Source: Arthrobotrys musiformis (lineage: Eukaryota > Ascomycota > Orbiliomycetes > Orbiliales > Orbiliaceae). Taken from it: a stretch of DNA of 64,000 nucleotides. The position numbers and the translations under genes were made by a program. This document shows, one piece after another, positions 10,887 through 24,490 of this stretch (position 1 is its first letter; the number at the start of each line of letters is the position of its first letter). The stretch spans positions 682,001-746,000 of the forward strand of contig JAVHJL010000001.1 of the NCBI GenBank assembly GCA_036971715.1. Reading direction: 5' to 3'. The notes under the pieces were generated by a model. The model did not search any database and was not told the origin of the DNA. It saw only the letters and a program-made list of their open reading frames with translations.

Positions 10887-13444
10887 TCTATAAACCTTCT
10901 GGCCATTGGGTAGGGCTATAGCGGGAATCATCCATTTACTATGTCTACCGTTGAAGGCTAGATCTAGGATACAATATATATGTTGAAATACCTATATATA
11001 TATACGCATATCTAAATATCTAACACATAAAATAATTATATATAAATGCTTGTATCAGTCCGGAACTTCATTGAGATGTGGATCATGTGGAAGAGCCGAC
11101 CGCCGCCCCAATGTAACCGATTTGATAGAGATCGATTCATGGTCTGTGAAATAAATTATGTGTCCATATACGTACCTGAAGTTTGTCTAGGTGGTATGAT
11201 CAAGAGTGTAAATTCGTTTTGGTGAGATCCCTTAGCTCGCAGTGCCGCACCTTGCTTCTTGTTCACCCTAAGTTAACAATAAAATTATGCCATTGGGCTG
11301 GCCTTAATTGCAATGCATTAATGCACTCGATCCATTGTTGCGAGACTATGGTCGATTTCAGGGCTCTAGATCTATAGAGCGAATGTGCGCACGAAGGATT
11401 TAAGGGGCTGGTATATAACCAACTACAATCAGTTTTATATATGAACAGTTTCTAGAGTAAGCCAACATGCACATGGGGCCGTATACGTATATATACTCTG
11501 AAACCCAATGTTCTAACAACATATGTATGTACATGCGATGCGCCAGTTGATTAAATTCCGGCCCTCAGTCTGCACACGCGACCTTGATGCCTCGCCGTCT
11601 GGTAACATCCTCGAGTCTAGGAGCTGCAATTGATCGTTTACATCAAAGCGGCACAAGTTTTTTGTATTGTAGGCGCGAGCGGTAATTCAAGCCAGACCCA
11701 ACACAAGCTTGCAGTTGTATTAGCCCGATTGACGTGAAAACCTTTGTCCCCTCAGGATCAGTGTGTCATAAATTGTTATGCCCGACTGAAAGGAAGGGTT
11801 CCTAAAGGACTCCCTGGTGGCCGTGCCTCCCAAATCCTCTGCAAAATCTAGTGAGTGGAGACCCAAATTTTCTTATATAAAAAACAGATTATTTTTCTCG
11901 ATGTATCTTTTAATAGTTTTATTAATTTCGGTTGTGTTCATGGTTAAAATTTGAAGAAATTTTGTTAAAGATTAAGTTATTTATTTGAATTTTATTTTTA
12001 AAAATATAGTATTTTGAAAAGTTTGTGGCGTAGATATATATATAGTTGACTTCTTTGATTCAGTCGGGTTTAAGTGGGATCGAAAGAAGCCTCAATTTCA
12101 ATCACCAGGATCGAGTGCCACTGATCAAATTTGTTGATGCCATGTTGGCGCTGCGACATGACCAACATGATCATGCATGAATAAATATTAATGGACTTTA
12201 AAATAATTAATATTTGCGGCTTCATCGCCGGGTCTGGATTTGAGACAACGGCTTCTCATCAAGCGTGTCTTGATCTAGGTGCTAGCGTACTTACCTAGCT
12301 GTAGTAACCACAGACCCTTTTCTGGCGCCGCAGACACTTGCAACTTGCTTGACCTGCAAAAAAGGCGTCAATTGACATCTGTAATATTTGCTGCACGCCG
12401 GTTTCGAGATCTGATTATCTCGCCAGCCAGCGCTTAGACCGCACAAAGAGTTACTGGTCAGCGGTCAGCGCCATCAAAGCAAATAAAGAGTGATTCGCAG
12501 TTCCAGCTTCTTTTGGAAATATCCCAAAGGTCAACTGGATAGCGTCTCGCCGACTAATATTTATGAATGCGACGCCTGTCAATCAATCATACAAATATGA
12601 TATCATTCGAAGCTTAAATAAGACCCGCAACGCAACTTGTGCCCAGATACCAACAAGAACGCATACTATTGACTGCGGAGTTTGGCCTCAACATTGCAAC
12701 ACCGGATGAGCTTCTTGTGACGTCGGCACAGCAAAACTAGTGCTGGGGAAAACTTGTGATTGGAATGAATCACTGGGAGGCCCCAATCGGAGCTTCGAAG
12801 CAGTCGCTAGAGTAGCCTTCCGCATACGCCTCTATACACATTGCAATGCAATGTACCACGTAGCAGCTCAGTCTCGTTTCATATAACGGGACACAATGGA
12901 TGTTGGAATTTTGGCTCAAGTCTCGCGCCTGCACCTATGATGATCGGTAGTCATCTGTCAAGTCAGGCTTCACCGCGAAACCAAGTCGGGCCAACTCTAG
13001 CTAGACCTTTTCTAACTATTCACCATATAGTCAGGTACGGGCCGTTGCAATTGTACAACATGTGATTCTATAAAATAAATATATAACTAGGTACATAGAC
13101 AAGTGTACAACTCAGACATTTTTGAATAGGTTTGAGAGCTCAAGAACTCAGTCTACATGTGTACACTGCCTCGCCCCGGTTCTAGAGCATGAAGAAAGTG
13201 AATCGCGGATACGTATGTGGATATGTAAATATGTGAACATGATTTTCAATGTACCCGCACTCCCAAGAATCATTCTAAATTTGATAGCCTCTTGATCACA
13301 ACGGTAATATATTGGACGATTAATTTATACGAATATGCATCCTAGCCTGTGCTGCAAATATACATAACGTTCAAACTAATCGCGATCTAGCTGACAGCGA
13401 TCAGATCACCTCGCCTTGCTTTCTCAACCCTCCAGGCTGAAATA
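10887..13444. other. Large AT-rich gene-poor region
   Basis: TA-rich microsatellite-like DNA lies at about 10975-11060, and a very AT-rich block at about 11870-12060. Open frames (for example 11183-11377 and 12841-13065) are short and not domain-like. It may be degenerate repeat DNA, but I found no terminal repeats or transposase remains. The right end carries the promoter of the next gene. Confidence 0.5.
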
Positions 13445-14836
13445 ATGCAGACTCCGATTGTTTCTCTAACGATACTGTTAGCGTTGACTCTATGGAGCCG
13501 TGTCCTAAACTCAGTCGTAGCGTTGCCTCTGGAGCTTATTGCACCGAAGAATACGACAATGCAGTTGAAAAGTCTTGGGAGGATCGGTAACGATACCCTC
13601 GAACTAGCGGACGTGCCTGGGGCAACCCATTTAGATATTATAACAGGGTTAGATCACCAGATGCAGAACCAATCCATCACCCTACTAAAGAACGAAAGCT
13701 ACGCGGACCCTCGGAGAGCCTCATTCGACGGTACCCCTTATGTGGAAGCATGGGAGGTCGAATGCGAAATGCCTCATCAAGTAATAGCCTTTTGGCTGTT
13801 AAACCACGGAAGTACCAGTATTCTCGACGAAAGCTTGGTATTTCCTTATGATTTGGGTTGGGATTTCCAGAGTATGACAGCTACAGCTGAAGGTCATGCT
13901 GCTGTATCCGCACACGTCTTAACCCGACAAGGCGAATGTTACTTTTGCAACTGCTTTGAAACCGTCGGTGAAAACAAGGAAAGTCATCTAGGGGCAGGAG
14001 AACTCTACTCAAACCCACTTCAACCTGATGGCCTTTGCATACAACCAGAGGTTGCTAACGCCTGTTGGCTCATCTTCCGTAAGTCAAAAGAAGCATCCGC
14101 ATACATTGAAAATTATCGTTCAATTTATTATTAAGCCGACGTTCGAATTCGCTACAAGCATATTCATCGTTGCATCGAGATTGATATTAAATTTGCGCCG
14201 TTAGGATGCCAATGTATGAAGGTACTCCGACAGAGAGACGAACCAGAGTTCGGAACCAGAGATCCCTTTAGCAACATCAATAACGTCGACGGAGGTATAC
14301 CGATACCACAGCCGGCGAATAAATTCTACTTAGCACGCGCCGGCATCGGTTCGCATAGATTGGAGACGATACACGAGAACCTTCCCATCTTCGATATCGA
14401 AGGATGGGGTTTAGGAGGTCCAAGTCGCCAGTGGCGGCCCCCACATTCATTGCCTAAAGCGTCCTTCGCAATGGATACAAAGGAGCCGTATGGATACCAT
14501 CTTGAGGGCCCAGACGAACACTATCGGCCTCCATTCTATGGCCTAGGAGAAATAGGGGGGCTCAAAGGGCATTCAGTCTCTGGCTTCAAAGCAAAGCGTT
14601 CCTTGAACACTAGTGAGAAACCGCACACATCTATCGATCCAATTCCAGTACCTAGCTCCACCACAACTCGAAAAGCAGTAACAAATCAGTCGACCGCCGA
14701 CCCCGGCCTCGAGATTGAGACTACGTCGACCCCAGATACACAGCCTGATTCTCCTCGTATTCCCGATAATAAAGGCTCTAGTAGTCCTGATTCCGATATG
14801 GATAGCATCTCAGGCCCTCTCCTACCCCTAGATTAG
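13445..14836 (+). CDS. Predicted secreted protein of unknown function with eight cysteines
   Basis: Two exons (13445..14078, 14205..14836; donor GTAAGT, acceptor TAG, phase 1) give 421 residues. A hydrophobic N-terminus (about 1-26, including VSLTILLALTLW) looks like a signal peptide. The first half has four N-glycosylation sequons and eight cysteines: C107, C165, C168, C170, C198, C207, C213 and C215. They form a CYFCNC cluster and a CQC motif that is only created across the splice junction, which supports the intron. The second half is disordered (Pro, Ser, Thr, Asp), with a dibasic KR in KAKRSLN that could be a Kex2-type site. No known domain is recognised. A role outside the cell or at the wall is inferred. 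The even number of cysteines suggests disulfides. Confidence 0.72.
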
Positions 14837-16868
14837 AATAGCATAGTATATTCACCTACCTACAGCCCTGGGTCATCCGCAGAGGCTATTAGGCCTGTCA
14901 TCTGTTGATTAGAACCGAAAACACACTGTGGGCCCCCAGGACCCCCGGGAACGAGGCTATATGGGCCCCACCTGGGTGCTTCTCATGTCTCGAAATCTCC
15001 ATCATGAGATACTTATCTATCCCTCCTTTATTTCTTCCTTGGGATCTTTCTTTCTCCTGATCCCCATGCCTCCTTTAATTTTCAGTTTCTTTTCTTGTAA
15101 GCCTACTTTTGCTTCGATCTTGATTTTCCTCCCTTTAGCCATCAAAATGTAGCTGTATGTACGCATGCGCAACTTTAGCGATATATCGCAACATCCACGA
15201 AGGCAATATCCCAATGCCCACTGCGCGATCTAGCCGACAGAAACAAAATTAAAATAGCTACTTGCACAAAAAAAAAATTCTCTTTTTTGATTATTGTATC
15301 TCGAGAAACGAATTTATGACAACTATAGGAATACATTTATTCTACTCTATTCACCGACGTTTTTCCATATATATAAGAGGAAAATAGTTTGTCACATCAT
15401 AATATTTGTTATACCGAAAATTACTCTGTAATGATGTAATATAGCCTTGAATGCAGATGCGGGATACACTATGCACATGACATGATATCGTAATCAGTGA
15501 ATGAAATTTGATTGGGATAGAATCAATTGGCCATGGGCTTCAATATCGACGTGATGCAACGATAACAGAATATTAGCCAAGGGTCCAGAGCTGAGATAGT
15601 GCTTCGGCCGCCCAGCTCTGGTTTACGAGACAAAGCAAGGTTAGCGCCTCAGAAAGATAAGACAAAAATTAGAAGGCCTAATTGGAATACTCTTCTTGGT
15701 AATCTGCGCCGACAAGCATAGGGATTGCTGCCAAGTCAGCTGGATCCGGACTTGAGGCTATCGACGGTTCTAAACGTTCCTCTGATAAGGAACCTTGGGT
15801 TCACTCGGCCATTGGTCATTTGGAAGGGATATGCCTGTGCAACCAAGGCTTTCGGCGCAACACATTAGGACGGTTGCCCTTTTCAGCAGGTCCTCTGACG
15901 AAGGCAACCTGCCAAGTGTGGATTCTCCATCAAACATATCTTGGGACAAGAACGTTCACGCGACAGTAGGAAGTAAAGTGATCAACCCTCAAGGCCTCTT
16001 CGCCGCCACTATCTTTTTTTCGAATTCTGGTTGGTCTAAGGTTACATAATTCAATACATCAAAAGGGTCGGACCTTGTCATAATTACCGTGCCGCAAACA
16101 CTCGGATTGTCTCAATTTCTCCTGGCCTAGTACGAAGTCTAGATTATAAAATTGTCCATTCCGTGGTATACCGTTCCGAAAATACCACCATAGGTTAATG
16201 GATTGTTGCAGAGAAAGACTAAAAGTCTTTAGTTGTATGCGTGGCACAAGCATTTACGCCACTCCCGATGCTTCTATGCATTCTATTATTCCTTTGAGCC
16301 CTATCCGAGTCAATAGCGAACATCCTCGTCCCGAATAACCACCCCTGTCTCGTAATTGGTGCCAAATGAACTACCACACTCTGCAGGCCGTAAATCACCT
16401 GCGCAACACACCTACCGAATTCGGGCAGAAGCAAGCACAGAGTCGCTCAAGAGGAATGTGGATAACTTCGCTCCCTCACTTGGCAGGTTCTTCTTTTCGA
16501 TCAAGCCGCTCGCCCAGTCAACGATTGGCATTGCCAATGATTGACAGCCTAAGGGTTTAGGAAAGAGCGGGGGTGGAAATTTTACTATGTTGGTTTCTCT
16601 GTTCCATGAGTTTTTTTTTGCCTGGATGGTGCAAGGGCTAGAGGGGTAATGCAAGATATTGCACCATACGTTGTTATGCTAAATAAAAAATCTCGTTATA
16701 TAATGTCCGAGGGACGGGATTCTTCATCATCTGTCGCTTTTCTCGGTACCCTTCGCGGACATCACTCTCTCGTTCCTCAAGAACACAGTGGTTTTTCGCT
16801 GTGTTCCTATTACAACTAGCAGTTGATAGTTGTGTTCTGTAGTTTTGCGCCGCTCTAACTTCTTCAAC
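14837..16868. other. Intergenic region upstream of the PTR2 gene
   Basis: No convincing coding frame. A nine-A run followed by a T run sits at about 15268-15288. The last few hundred bases should hold the PTR2 promoter. Short open frames on both strands around 16219-16654 overlap one another and look like chance. Confidence 0.5.
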
Positions 16869-18975
16869 ATGGCGGAAGCGAAGTCGCCCAAGGCGGACGG
16901 CGGTGATCTTGTTATCACTCAGCAGGAAGCCCCAGCAGTCCCTGTTTACTATGACGATAAGGATTTCGTCAATGACGATGGAACCCCCACAGAAGAGGAG
17001 TTGTCTACTCTAAGAAGAGTGGCAGGGCAAGTACCATGGACAGCATACACCATTGCTTTCGTCGAACTGTGCGAACGATTCTCTTACTATGGTGTTACAC
17101 AAGTTTGTAAGTTAATACACCTCGATCCAACTTGGCCCAGGGGTTGGAAACTTAGTGCTAATTGTACCAAATTCGACAGTTACCAACTTCGTACAGCAGC
17201 CCTTGCCATCAAACTCTTCCACAGGTGCCGGAAGAATTGTTCAGCAGTCAGGTGCTTTGGGTCTAGGCCAGAGAACAGCAACTAGCATTACTCAGTTCAA
17301 TCAATTCTGGGCGTACCTTATGCCATTGGTTGGAGCCTATGTCGCAGATAGATATTGGTAAGATTTGACATCATTTTACAAATTATATATATCACAACGT
17401 CGGACAAGTACTAATACTTAAACAGGGGAAGATACAAGACCATCATGGTCTCAATTGCATTTGCAATGGTCGGCCACATCCTTCTCGTCATTTGTGCTCT
17501 TCCACCTGTGATTGCGACACCAAAGACCGCATTGGGCGTTATGATCGTCGGTATCCTTATCATGGGTGGTGGTACCGGTGGATTCAAATCCAACATCTCC
17601 CCTCTCATTGCGGAACAGTACAAACAAGAAAAGAAGCAAGTTGTCACGCTGCCTACCGGAGAAAAGGTTATTGTCGACCCAATCTTGACAATCTCCCGAA
17701 TTTTCATGTACTTCTACCTCATGATCAACGTCGGTGCGTTGACTGGTCAGATCAGCATGGTTTATGCTGAACATTATGTCGGCTTCTACCTTTCTTACGT
17801 AAGTTTCTCATCACCCCAAAAATCCGCATTCATGGAGGAAATTTTAAGTTACTAACAAAGGCCCTTCTCACTTTTAGCTTCTCCCCACTATTATGTTCCT
17901 CTTCTGCCCTCTTATCATGGTAATTTGCAGGAAGAAATACGTCAGAACACCCGCAACGTACTCAGTCCTATCTCGGTCTATGCAACTCATGGCATTTGCT
18001 TCCCGAGGCAAATGGAGCGCCAACCCTGTCAGAACTTATAAGAACTTGACAGATGGTAGCTTCTGGGAGAACGCCAAGCCTTCCAAAGTCCCAGCAGACC
18101 AGCGACCAAAATGGATGACCTTCGACGATCAATGGGTTGATGAAGTTTCTCGTGGTATCAAGGCTTGCAAGGTCTTCCTTTGGTACCCTCTCTACTGGAT
18201 TACATACAACCAGGTATGATATACATATCAAACTACCAATGGTTTTTAAACTATATAACTAACTTTCGTCCGCCAGATTAACGGCAACCTTACCTCCCAA
18301 GCCGCTGTCATGGATACTAAGGGCCTCCCTAACGATATTTTGTCCAACCTTAACCCATTCTCTTTGATCATCCTTATCCCAGTCTTCGATCTCGTTCTAT
18401 ATCCAGGTCTACGAAAGATGGGTTTCAACTTCACACCAATCAAGAAAATCACTTTCGGTTTCATCACAGGTGTTTTCGCTATGATCTGGGCAGCAGTCCT
18501 CCAATACTACATCTACCAGAAGTCACCATGTGGCTACGACGCCGCCAATCCCAAGTGCGACCCGGCACCAATCAACGTCTGGGCACAAACTGGCGCCTTC
18601 GTTTTGATTGCGATTTCTGAAATTTTCGCATCCATCACTGGATTGGAGTATGCTTTCACCAAAGCACCAACAAACATGAAGTCCTTGGTGACATCTGTCT
18701 TCCTCGTTATGAGCGCATTCAGCACAGCTATTGGTTTTGCCTTCGTCGGTCTCGCAAACGATCCTCTCTTGGTCTGGAACTACACTGTTGCTGCCATCCT
18801 CGCCGCTTTGGGTGCTTTCTTTTTCTGGATCCAATTCCGAGAATTGGACAAGGAGGAAGACAAGTTGAATAACTTGGCTAAGACAACTTTCGTCGGTAAC
18901 GGGTCCCCTGCTACTGAAACAGAGCTGGAAGCCGCCAACGCCAGGAGATCCAGCCTGGTCGTTGAGAAGCCTTGA
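16869..18975 (+). CDS. PTR2: PTR2-type proton-coupled di/tripeptide transporter (POT family)
   Basis: Five exons (16869..17106, 17180..17357, 17426..17798, 17878..18213, 18277..18975) give 607 residues, the usual size for fungal PTR2. The POT signature ELCERFSYYG is at about 66-75, with the conserved ExxER proton-coupling residues. The second family motif FYLMINVGAL is at 235-244. About twelve hydrophobic segments follow, with a cytosolic acidic N-terminus (about 1-50) and a charged C-terminus. The protein imports di- and tripeptides across the plasma membrane with protons. All four introns have canonical borders and the joins restore family motifs, for example tyrosine-tryptophan-glycine-arginine across intron 2. 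Codon choice is strongly biased to C-ending codons compared with its neighbours, which suggests high expression. Regulation cannot be read from the sequence. Confidence 0.95.
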
Positions 18976-21900
18976 AAGCGCCGAAAGACCCATGCTTGCT
19001 AGACACATGCTGTCAGCTTTATTTTTGTACATACATACCCCTTTGATTTTCACGCTCATGTGCCCTGAATCTGGGGCCCCTTATTTACGAATCGTATTTA
19101 AATATATATAATTTATTATGAACTACTTGAACTTGAGGTAGAGTGGGCCTGATGGCGCTGCTGTCTTGCCGCTTTGATCCCTTCTGACGATATATGAACA
19201 AAAGCGTTCTCAATGGGCCGTATAATACCGAAGGCTGTGTAAATTCACGTTGCCAATTAAGAAATTTGTATTTATAACATAGGGGGTCGGACGGGCTGGA
19301 CACCGTGGAGGCCCCCATTCATCAGCTGATATAAACGTGATGTAGTAAGTTGTACCGACGACCTTGTCAGTGTGTTGCATGTGGTATTTTATTCGGGAGG
19401 ATCCCTGCCGTTTTTCTCTTTCGAATGACCAGAAGCGGCAAGTATAGATGCCAAGAGAACCCGAACATCTTCGTAAATGTGTTGGAAACCACCCTTCGAC
19501 CTTTGGCCAGAAAATAAAGCGATTGGTGAATGGGCCCGAGGTTATATAAGGGAAAAAAGATGATAATATCGTAGTACCGGACCCACAGATGACCTAGCCG
19601 TTCCCTGAGCAGCAGTTGGCAGAGTTGAGTTGATGTCTGTACATACGTATGTGTATGTATGCCCACCCGCTTGGCGAGGAACCATGCATATGCAACCCTG
19701 GCCCGCCTCACGGCCGGGAGCCAATACTATATTTTCCGTTGATCAAATTAGTAGCCAGAGTTTGGCTGCAAAGTTTAGCTGTACTATATGTATCAAAACT
19801 ATCAGGAAAAACCTCAACAATAGAGAGGGCGGCGCTGCCTCAACGATATGAATAAATAGAGATAGTGCTACTAAATTTCGATTTTCGGGGTATCAGTTTT
19901 CTTGAAACGATAAACGAACACTATGAGAAGTCCTGGGGTTGCAATGCAGTTCTAGGCCATGTTCTTAATACGGAATGGCTTAAGCATTGATTTGAAACGA
20001 CCAAGGGTTCGAAATGCTGCAGCAGTCGTTTACACATTCTACTGTTCGAAATATCCTTCGACGTCGACCCGTCAACCTGTTCCTCCGCCCATCTCCACGG
20101 TTGGGGACCCCGCACGACGATATTGACCAGCATCTTTCGCGAGATAATTTACCACTATCATGAACCCGCTCCTTTATCTTGGTCCCAGACGTTGCAACCG
20201 ATGCCGGAAACCGCGTTCGACCGTTGTAAATTGCCAAGTTGTGAAAGTGAGACATTATCTGAGTCAAAACCCGTGAGCTCGTAGAAGGGAGAGCTAAAGC
20301 AGGCACGTATTACGCATGACCATACCCCTCACATCTGTCACAGTGGCGTTATTTTTGGCTTGAGGGATGAGAGCAATCAGTTCCTACACAGAAAATAGAA
20401 CATTCTATAAGGGAAATGGATAGACTACGGGTGGACGCTTTGAGTATAGATCACGTCAGAGTTAGATGAAGCGGTGCCGTTTACGCATGATGCGTGTGAA
20501 GCGTATTTGCATAAATGATTTTTCATGAGCTGGTTAGCTTCGATATTCTTGTGTAGTTAAGCGGCATGGGAAACCGGAATTGACCAAGAAGCCCTCTTTC
20601 TGAGATATATTTGGTGGGCGAAGTTCGCTTGCTCCACCTCTATTGTCGTTAATGGTGTTGATTTTGGCTCCACATTAAAGCATCTGGCACAATGTCTCAG
20701 ATGTCTCGGACCCACTTTTGAACAGGGCCAAAGGAAAAGGTGTGAGTCGTGATTCTGAACTGAGCACAAAATATAGCCTACCTGGCTATAGATTTCAACA
20801 GGATGATTTGGACACGGAATTGCTGCAATTTAAGTGCTTATCATCGGTTTGAATCGATCCCGCTCGAGATGGTTTAGGACTTCACAAATGCCTAGCTCGA
20901 CGGTTCAACTCTGCCGTCATATGTTGTTGGGGGTTCTGGTGTGCATGCCATATGTGAGTTCGCTTGTGGACGTACAGCTGTGGGCGCCCTGGCGACTATG
21001 ACAGAAAAGCCCTCAGGGAAAACGAATTGGATGTCTGTTTTGCTGATCAAATTTGCCATTGACAGCCGGTTCCGTGAGAGAACCGTATCTTTTTAGGAAG
21101 TTCATTTTTTTTTTTTTTTTTTTGAAATCCTATACTCTGCAGCTCTGTAGCCAAAATTTCCATCGTGATACTAAGCAATATTTAGCTGGTGTAGGGCCTT
21201 TTGGAAGAACGGAAACGCCCGAGGTTATCGATATCAACGTTCCACAACGCAATTTAAGATTACGGACACCACAAGCCATTTCGTCTCGGGTTTGGGCTCG
21301 AGCTTGCCTAGATTGCGTACCTTGGAAGCTTCTAAAACGTGGAAATGGCGAACAAATGTCCCATTTGCAATTCACTTTCTATTCCACGGGCTCCCAGGCA
21401 GCCGTCGACATTCGGTTTGAGGGGTTTCAAGAGCCAATGATCACCGATTCTGGAATTTCATCCAGTGCGCCACGTTTTTCTATCCCTTGTCAACAATTAC
21501 TCTAATCTTTGAACGGCTAGCGGTGGAGCCGAGGATGCCAGGCACCACACCCTTCGGCTCCCGCTACTGCTTCGGGCAGCCATGCTCCTTCGCCTTCGAC
21601 ACTGATCCATCAGGGCTGGGCTGCCTTCGATCAAATTCTCTAGCAAAGGGCGGCGTTTATTGCCACCTGGAACCGGGGGCAACGGAGACCAAAGCTGTGG
21701 GATAAAGGGACAAATAAAAAAGGTCTTCGCGGCTTCGAGGGAATCTCTATAAACAAAAATTAGAGCTATAGAGAGGTGTGTGTGCGTGAGCAGGAAAGAT
21801 CCCGGAACGAGCAGGTGCTAACGTCGACCGTCTGTGGTTCCTGCAGAATTTCATACGGTGCCGTCTATCTGATACCCCTTTCAGACGACAAACGTAAAAC

Positions 21901-23143
21901 TCCACCGTTGTACATGTTCAAAACTTTTCTTTTATTATTCTTCATGAATTCGAATCGTCCCTTATGAATCTCGGTTCTTGGGGAGCCTCGACTCCCTCGC
22001 CTGTAAATCGCCGAAGGAAGCTTTTCAGGAGTATCAGGCTGTGGAATTGGGGAATATGATAGATCGCCATATCCGTATTTGAAATCGCCATCTAACCGGG
22101 GTGACTGGTCATTATGGTACCTGTACATCGGCTGAAAATACCTCTATTTCAGTCTTCGCCAGGAAATGCTCCCATGTATTTGTACCCAGCCTTCCTGCCT
22201 ATGTTCTTGTGAGCTCCACTCTTGTTTCGTCGCAAGATCGGAAGAATATCTTGGGTGTTCAACGTTTTGAAGTTGTCACAAAAAACACCACGCCTTTCCA
22301 TTTCAAACATATGCACCCGACAATGGGTGGTCGCCTGAGGTCCAATTTCCTTGAGGACTCTGTTGCAATGCATCTCTGTGTGCATAGGAATAGTAAGCAA
22401 TTTTCCCGACCTGCATCCTCGTGCATACTAGTTACCACACACCTCATGGGAAAAAAAGTAACGAATTTAGTGCCCCACAGCTAGCAAGGCCATTTAGTGT
22501 AACAAAATTGAATACTCCACCCTCTGGAAATATTCGCTATCTCCTCGAATTGTGCGGCAAATCTCCACTCCAGGCCTTTTTCCAAGCGCATATCCAAAGG
22601 CCACCCCATGACCCTGTCAATAAATACTTCCAAGGACACCTCCCAAGCCACCAAAACGTGGGACGCTTCGACGACGCAGAATGGGGTTTCCAAGAAGCTT
22701 AAGACGAAAAACGGATTTTCTTCCTATTTATTTTGGGCTCCACTGACCCACACCTACCCCCCTCCCACTTTATTGTCAATCGGTCCCGGGTCCCGGGCTT
22801 TCTGCAGGTATATAGTGGGAAAGCGTCGCTTACCGCACGCAATCAATTATTCAACCTGCATTTCCAACCCGTCTTTGCTTTAACCTTGTGTTCGTGGATC
22901 TGGGGGGGCATATATCAACCTTAAAAAGGCACCTGATGTTTCCTCCTTCCTAATGGGTTTTCCGACACCTGCCTTCGATAGTCTATAGGCGCTTCAGCTA
23001 CTACCGCCGTCGAGGTTGACGTCGTGAGATACACCGGTCTCCACAAGCAGCCTCTATATCGGATTCATTGAGCATCTTACCATCGCCATTCGCTCAGGTC
23101 AAACTCATAGATTGAGTTCTTGCCAACCTCACTAATCTTCAAG
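18976..23143. other. 4.2-kb gene-poor region with a poly-T tract and weak coding-like fragments
   Basis: A 19-T run lies at 21105-21123. On the minus strand, 21865-22693 contains three successive open frames with somewhat protein-like composition (see findings), but no frame can be joined into a convincing gene. The rest (19085-20769) holds only short chance frames. The right end holds the promoter of the Pth11-like gene. Confidence 0.45.
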
Positions 23144-24490
23144 ATGCTTCTCCCACCTCTCGAAATCTTGCTCTCATGGCCCGAACCAAATTATGAAAAC
23201 CCAGACCGACAGGCCTACTTTATGGCCCCCCTAATTATTATCATGATGGTGATATGCACCATCGTGGTTGGTTTGAGGCTCTACGTTCGAGCTTTTATTC
23301 TCAAAGCTTTCAAAGCTGATGACTGGCTCATCATCGCAGCAACAGTAAGTCATAAATTAGTACTCGGGTCGATGAAGATGGACGTCGACATTAACCAAGA
23401 TTTCACGACTAGATCACAGCAATGACAGTGAGCGTCACTTGCATACTCTCCGAGCCTGCAGGCGTAGGTGTTCATATTTGGGACCTCAAGCAAGATCAGG
23501 TCAAGATGGTCCGGATTTGGTCTTTTGCCACCCAACTGACCTTCACTTGGGCGGTCAGTCTGACCAAAGTCTCCATCTTGCTGTTTTACCTGAGATTCTG
23601 TACGACCAAGGCCTTCAAGATATCTATATATTGCACCATGGCGTTCCTTATCGCGTGGACTATCAACTGGACATTTTTGGTCACTTTCCAGTGTGTCCCA
23701 GTTGAGGCGTACTGGAGGCTACCAAAAAGTGGGGATTATTGCATCCCTCTCCAGAACGAGATGCACCTCTTGCATGGAAGTACCAACCTCGTAACCGATA
23801 TACTCGTGCTATTGCTCCCAGTGCCGACTGTATGGAGCCTACAAATGCCAATGAGACAGAAGCTCACTTTAATTGGGGTTTTCACCTTGGGAATTATGTA
23901 AGTTTTCATATCCCGGCCTAGCGTGTTTAGCTTCTCCATGCTAACAAGTCCGTTTCAGCGCTCCACTATCTGCTATTCTGCGCCTCATTTATATTGAGAA
24001 GGCTACAAACTCCTGGGACCAAAGTTGGTGGTGCCTCGAGCTTTGGATATATACTTCCCTCGAAACCCACGTTGGAATCGTCTGCGCCTCCATCCCGTCA
24101 CTCAAACCTTTGGCGATTAAGATTTTCCCACGCTTCGCTAGCTCCCATGGTCTCACTGAGAACCTTACACCCATGGGTGTTAACAGCTCGGGTGGTGGCC
24201 CTAGCTTGCGTCGTCCATCCCGTGGGGCCCAAGGTGGGGGTAGCAGGGTTCGAAGCCTTTACCCCCTTAGCGTTATGGCCAAGGACGGGAGAGGCGAAAG
24301 CCAGGAAAGCATTGTTGGAAATATCGTCGTGGGCAGGGGAAGCTTGGACCCTATCACCAGCTTCTCATCTGGAAGTACACCACCCCGGGTACCACCTAAA
24401 GAAGAGGGGACTATTGTGAGGACAACAGAAATCACTGGGAATGTCACAATGTGGGATGGTAAAACCTATGGAGACGATAGAAATGTGTGA
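23144..24490 (+). CDS. Pth11-like rhodopsin-fold seven-helix membrane protein
   Basis: Three exons (23144..23344, 23413..23897, 23959..24490) give 405 residues. The first in-frame ATG is 23144; the frame upstream has only a TTG. The order of conserved pieces matches the fungal rhodopsin domain: TM1 at about 27-49, KADDWL at the start of TM2, SLTKVSILLFYLRF in the third/fourth helix region, and TDILVLLLPVPTVWSLQMP before the intron. The segment after intron 2 supplies the last helix and ends the membrane part near KPLAIKIFP. The C-terminal 120 residues are Gly/Ser/Pro-rich and presumably cytosolic. Relatives include Pth11, a plasma-membrane receptor for surface sensing in rice blast, and many uncharacterised paralogues. 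There is no clear N-terminal CFEM domain, so a specific ligand or role cannot be assigned. Confidence 0.88.
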
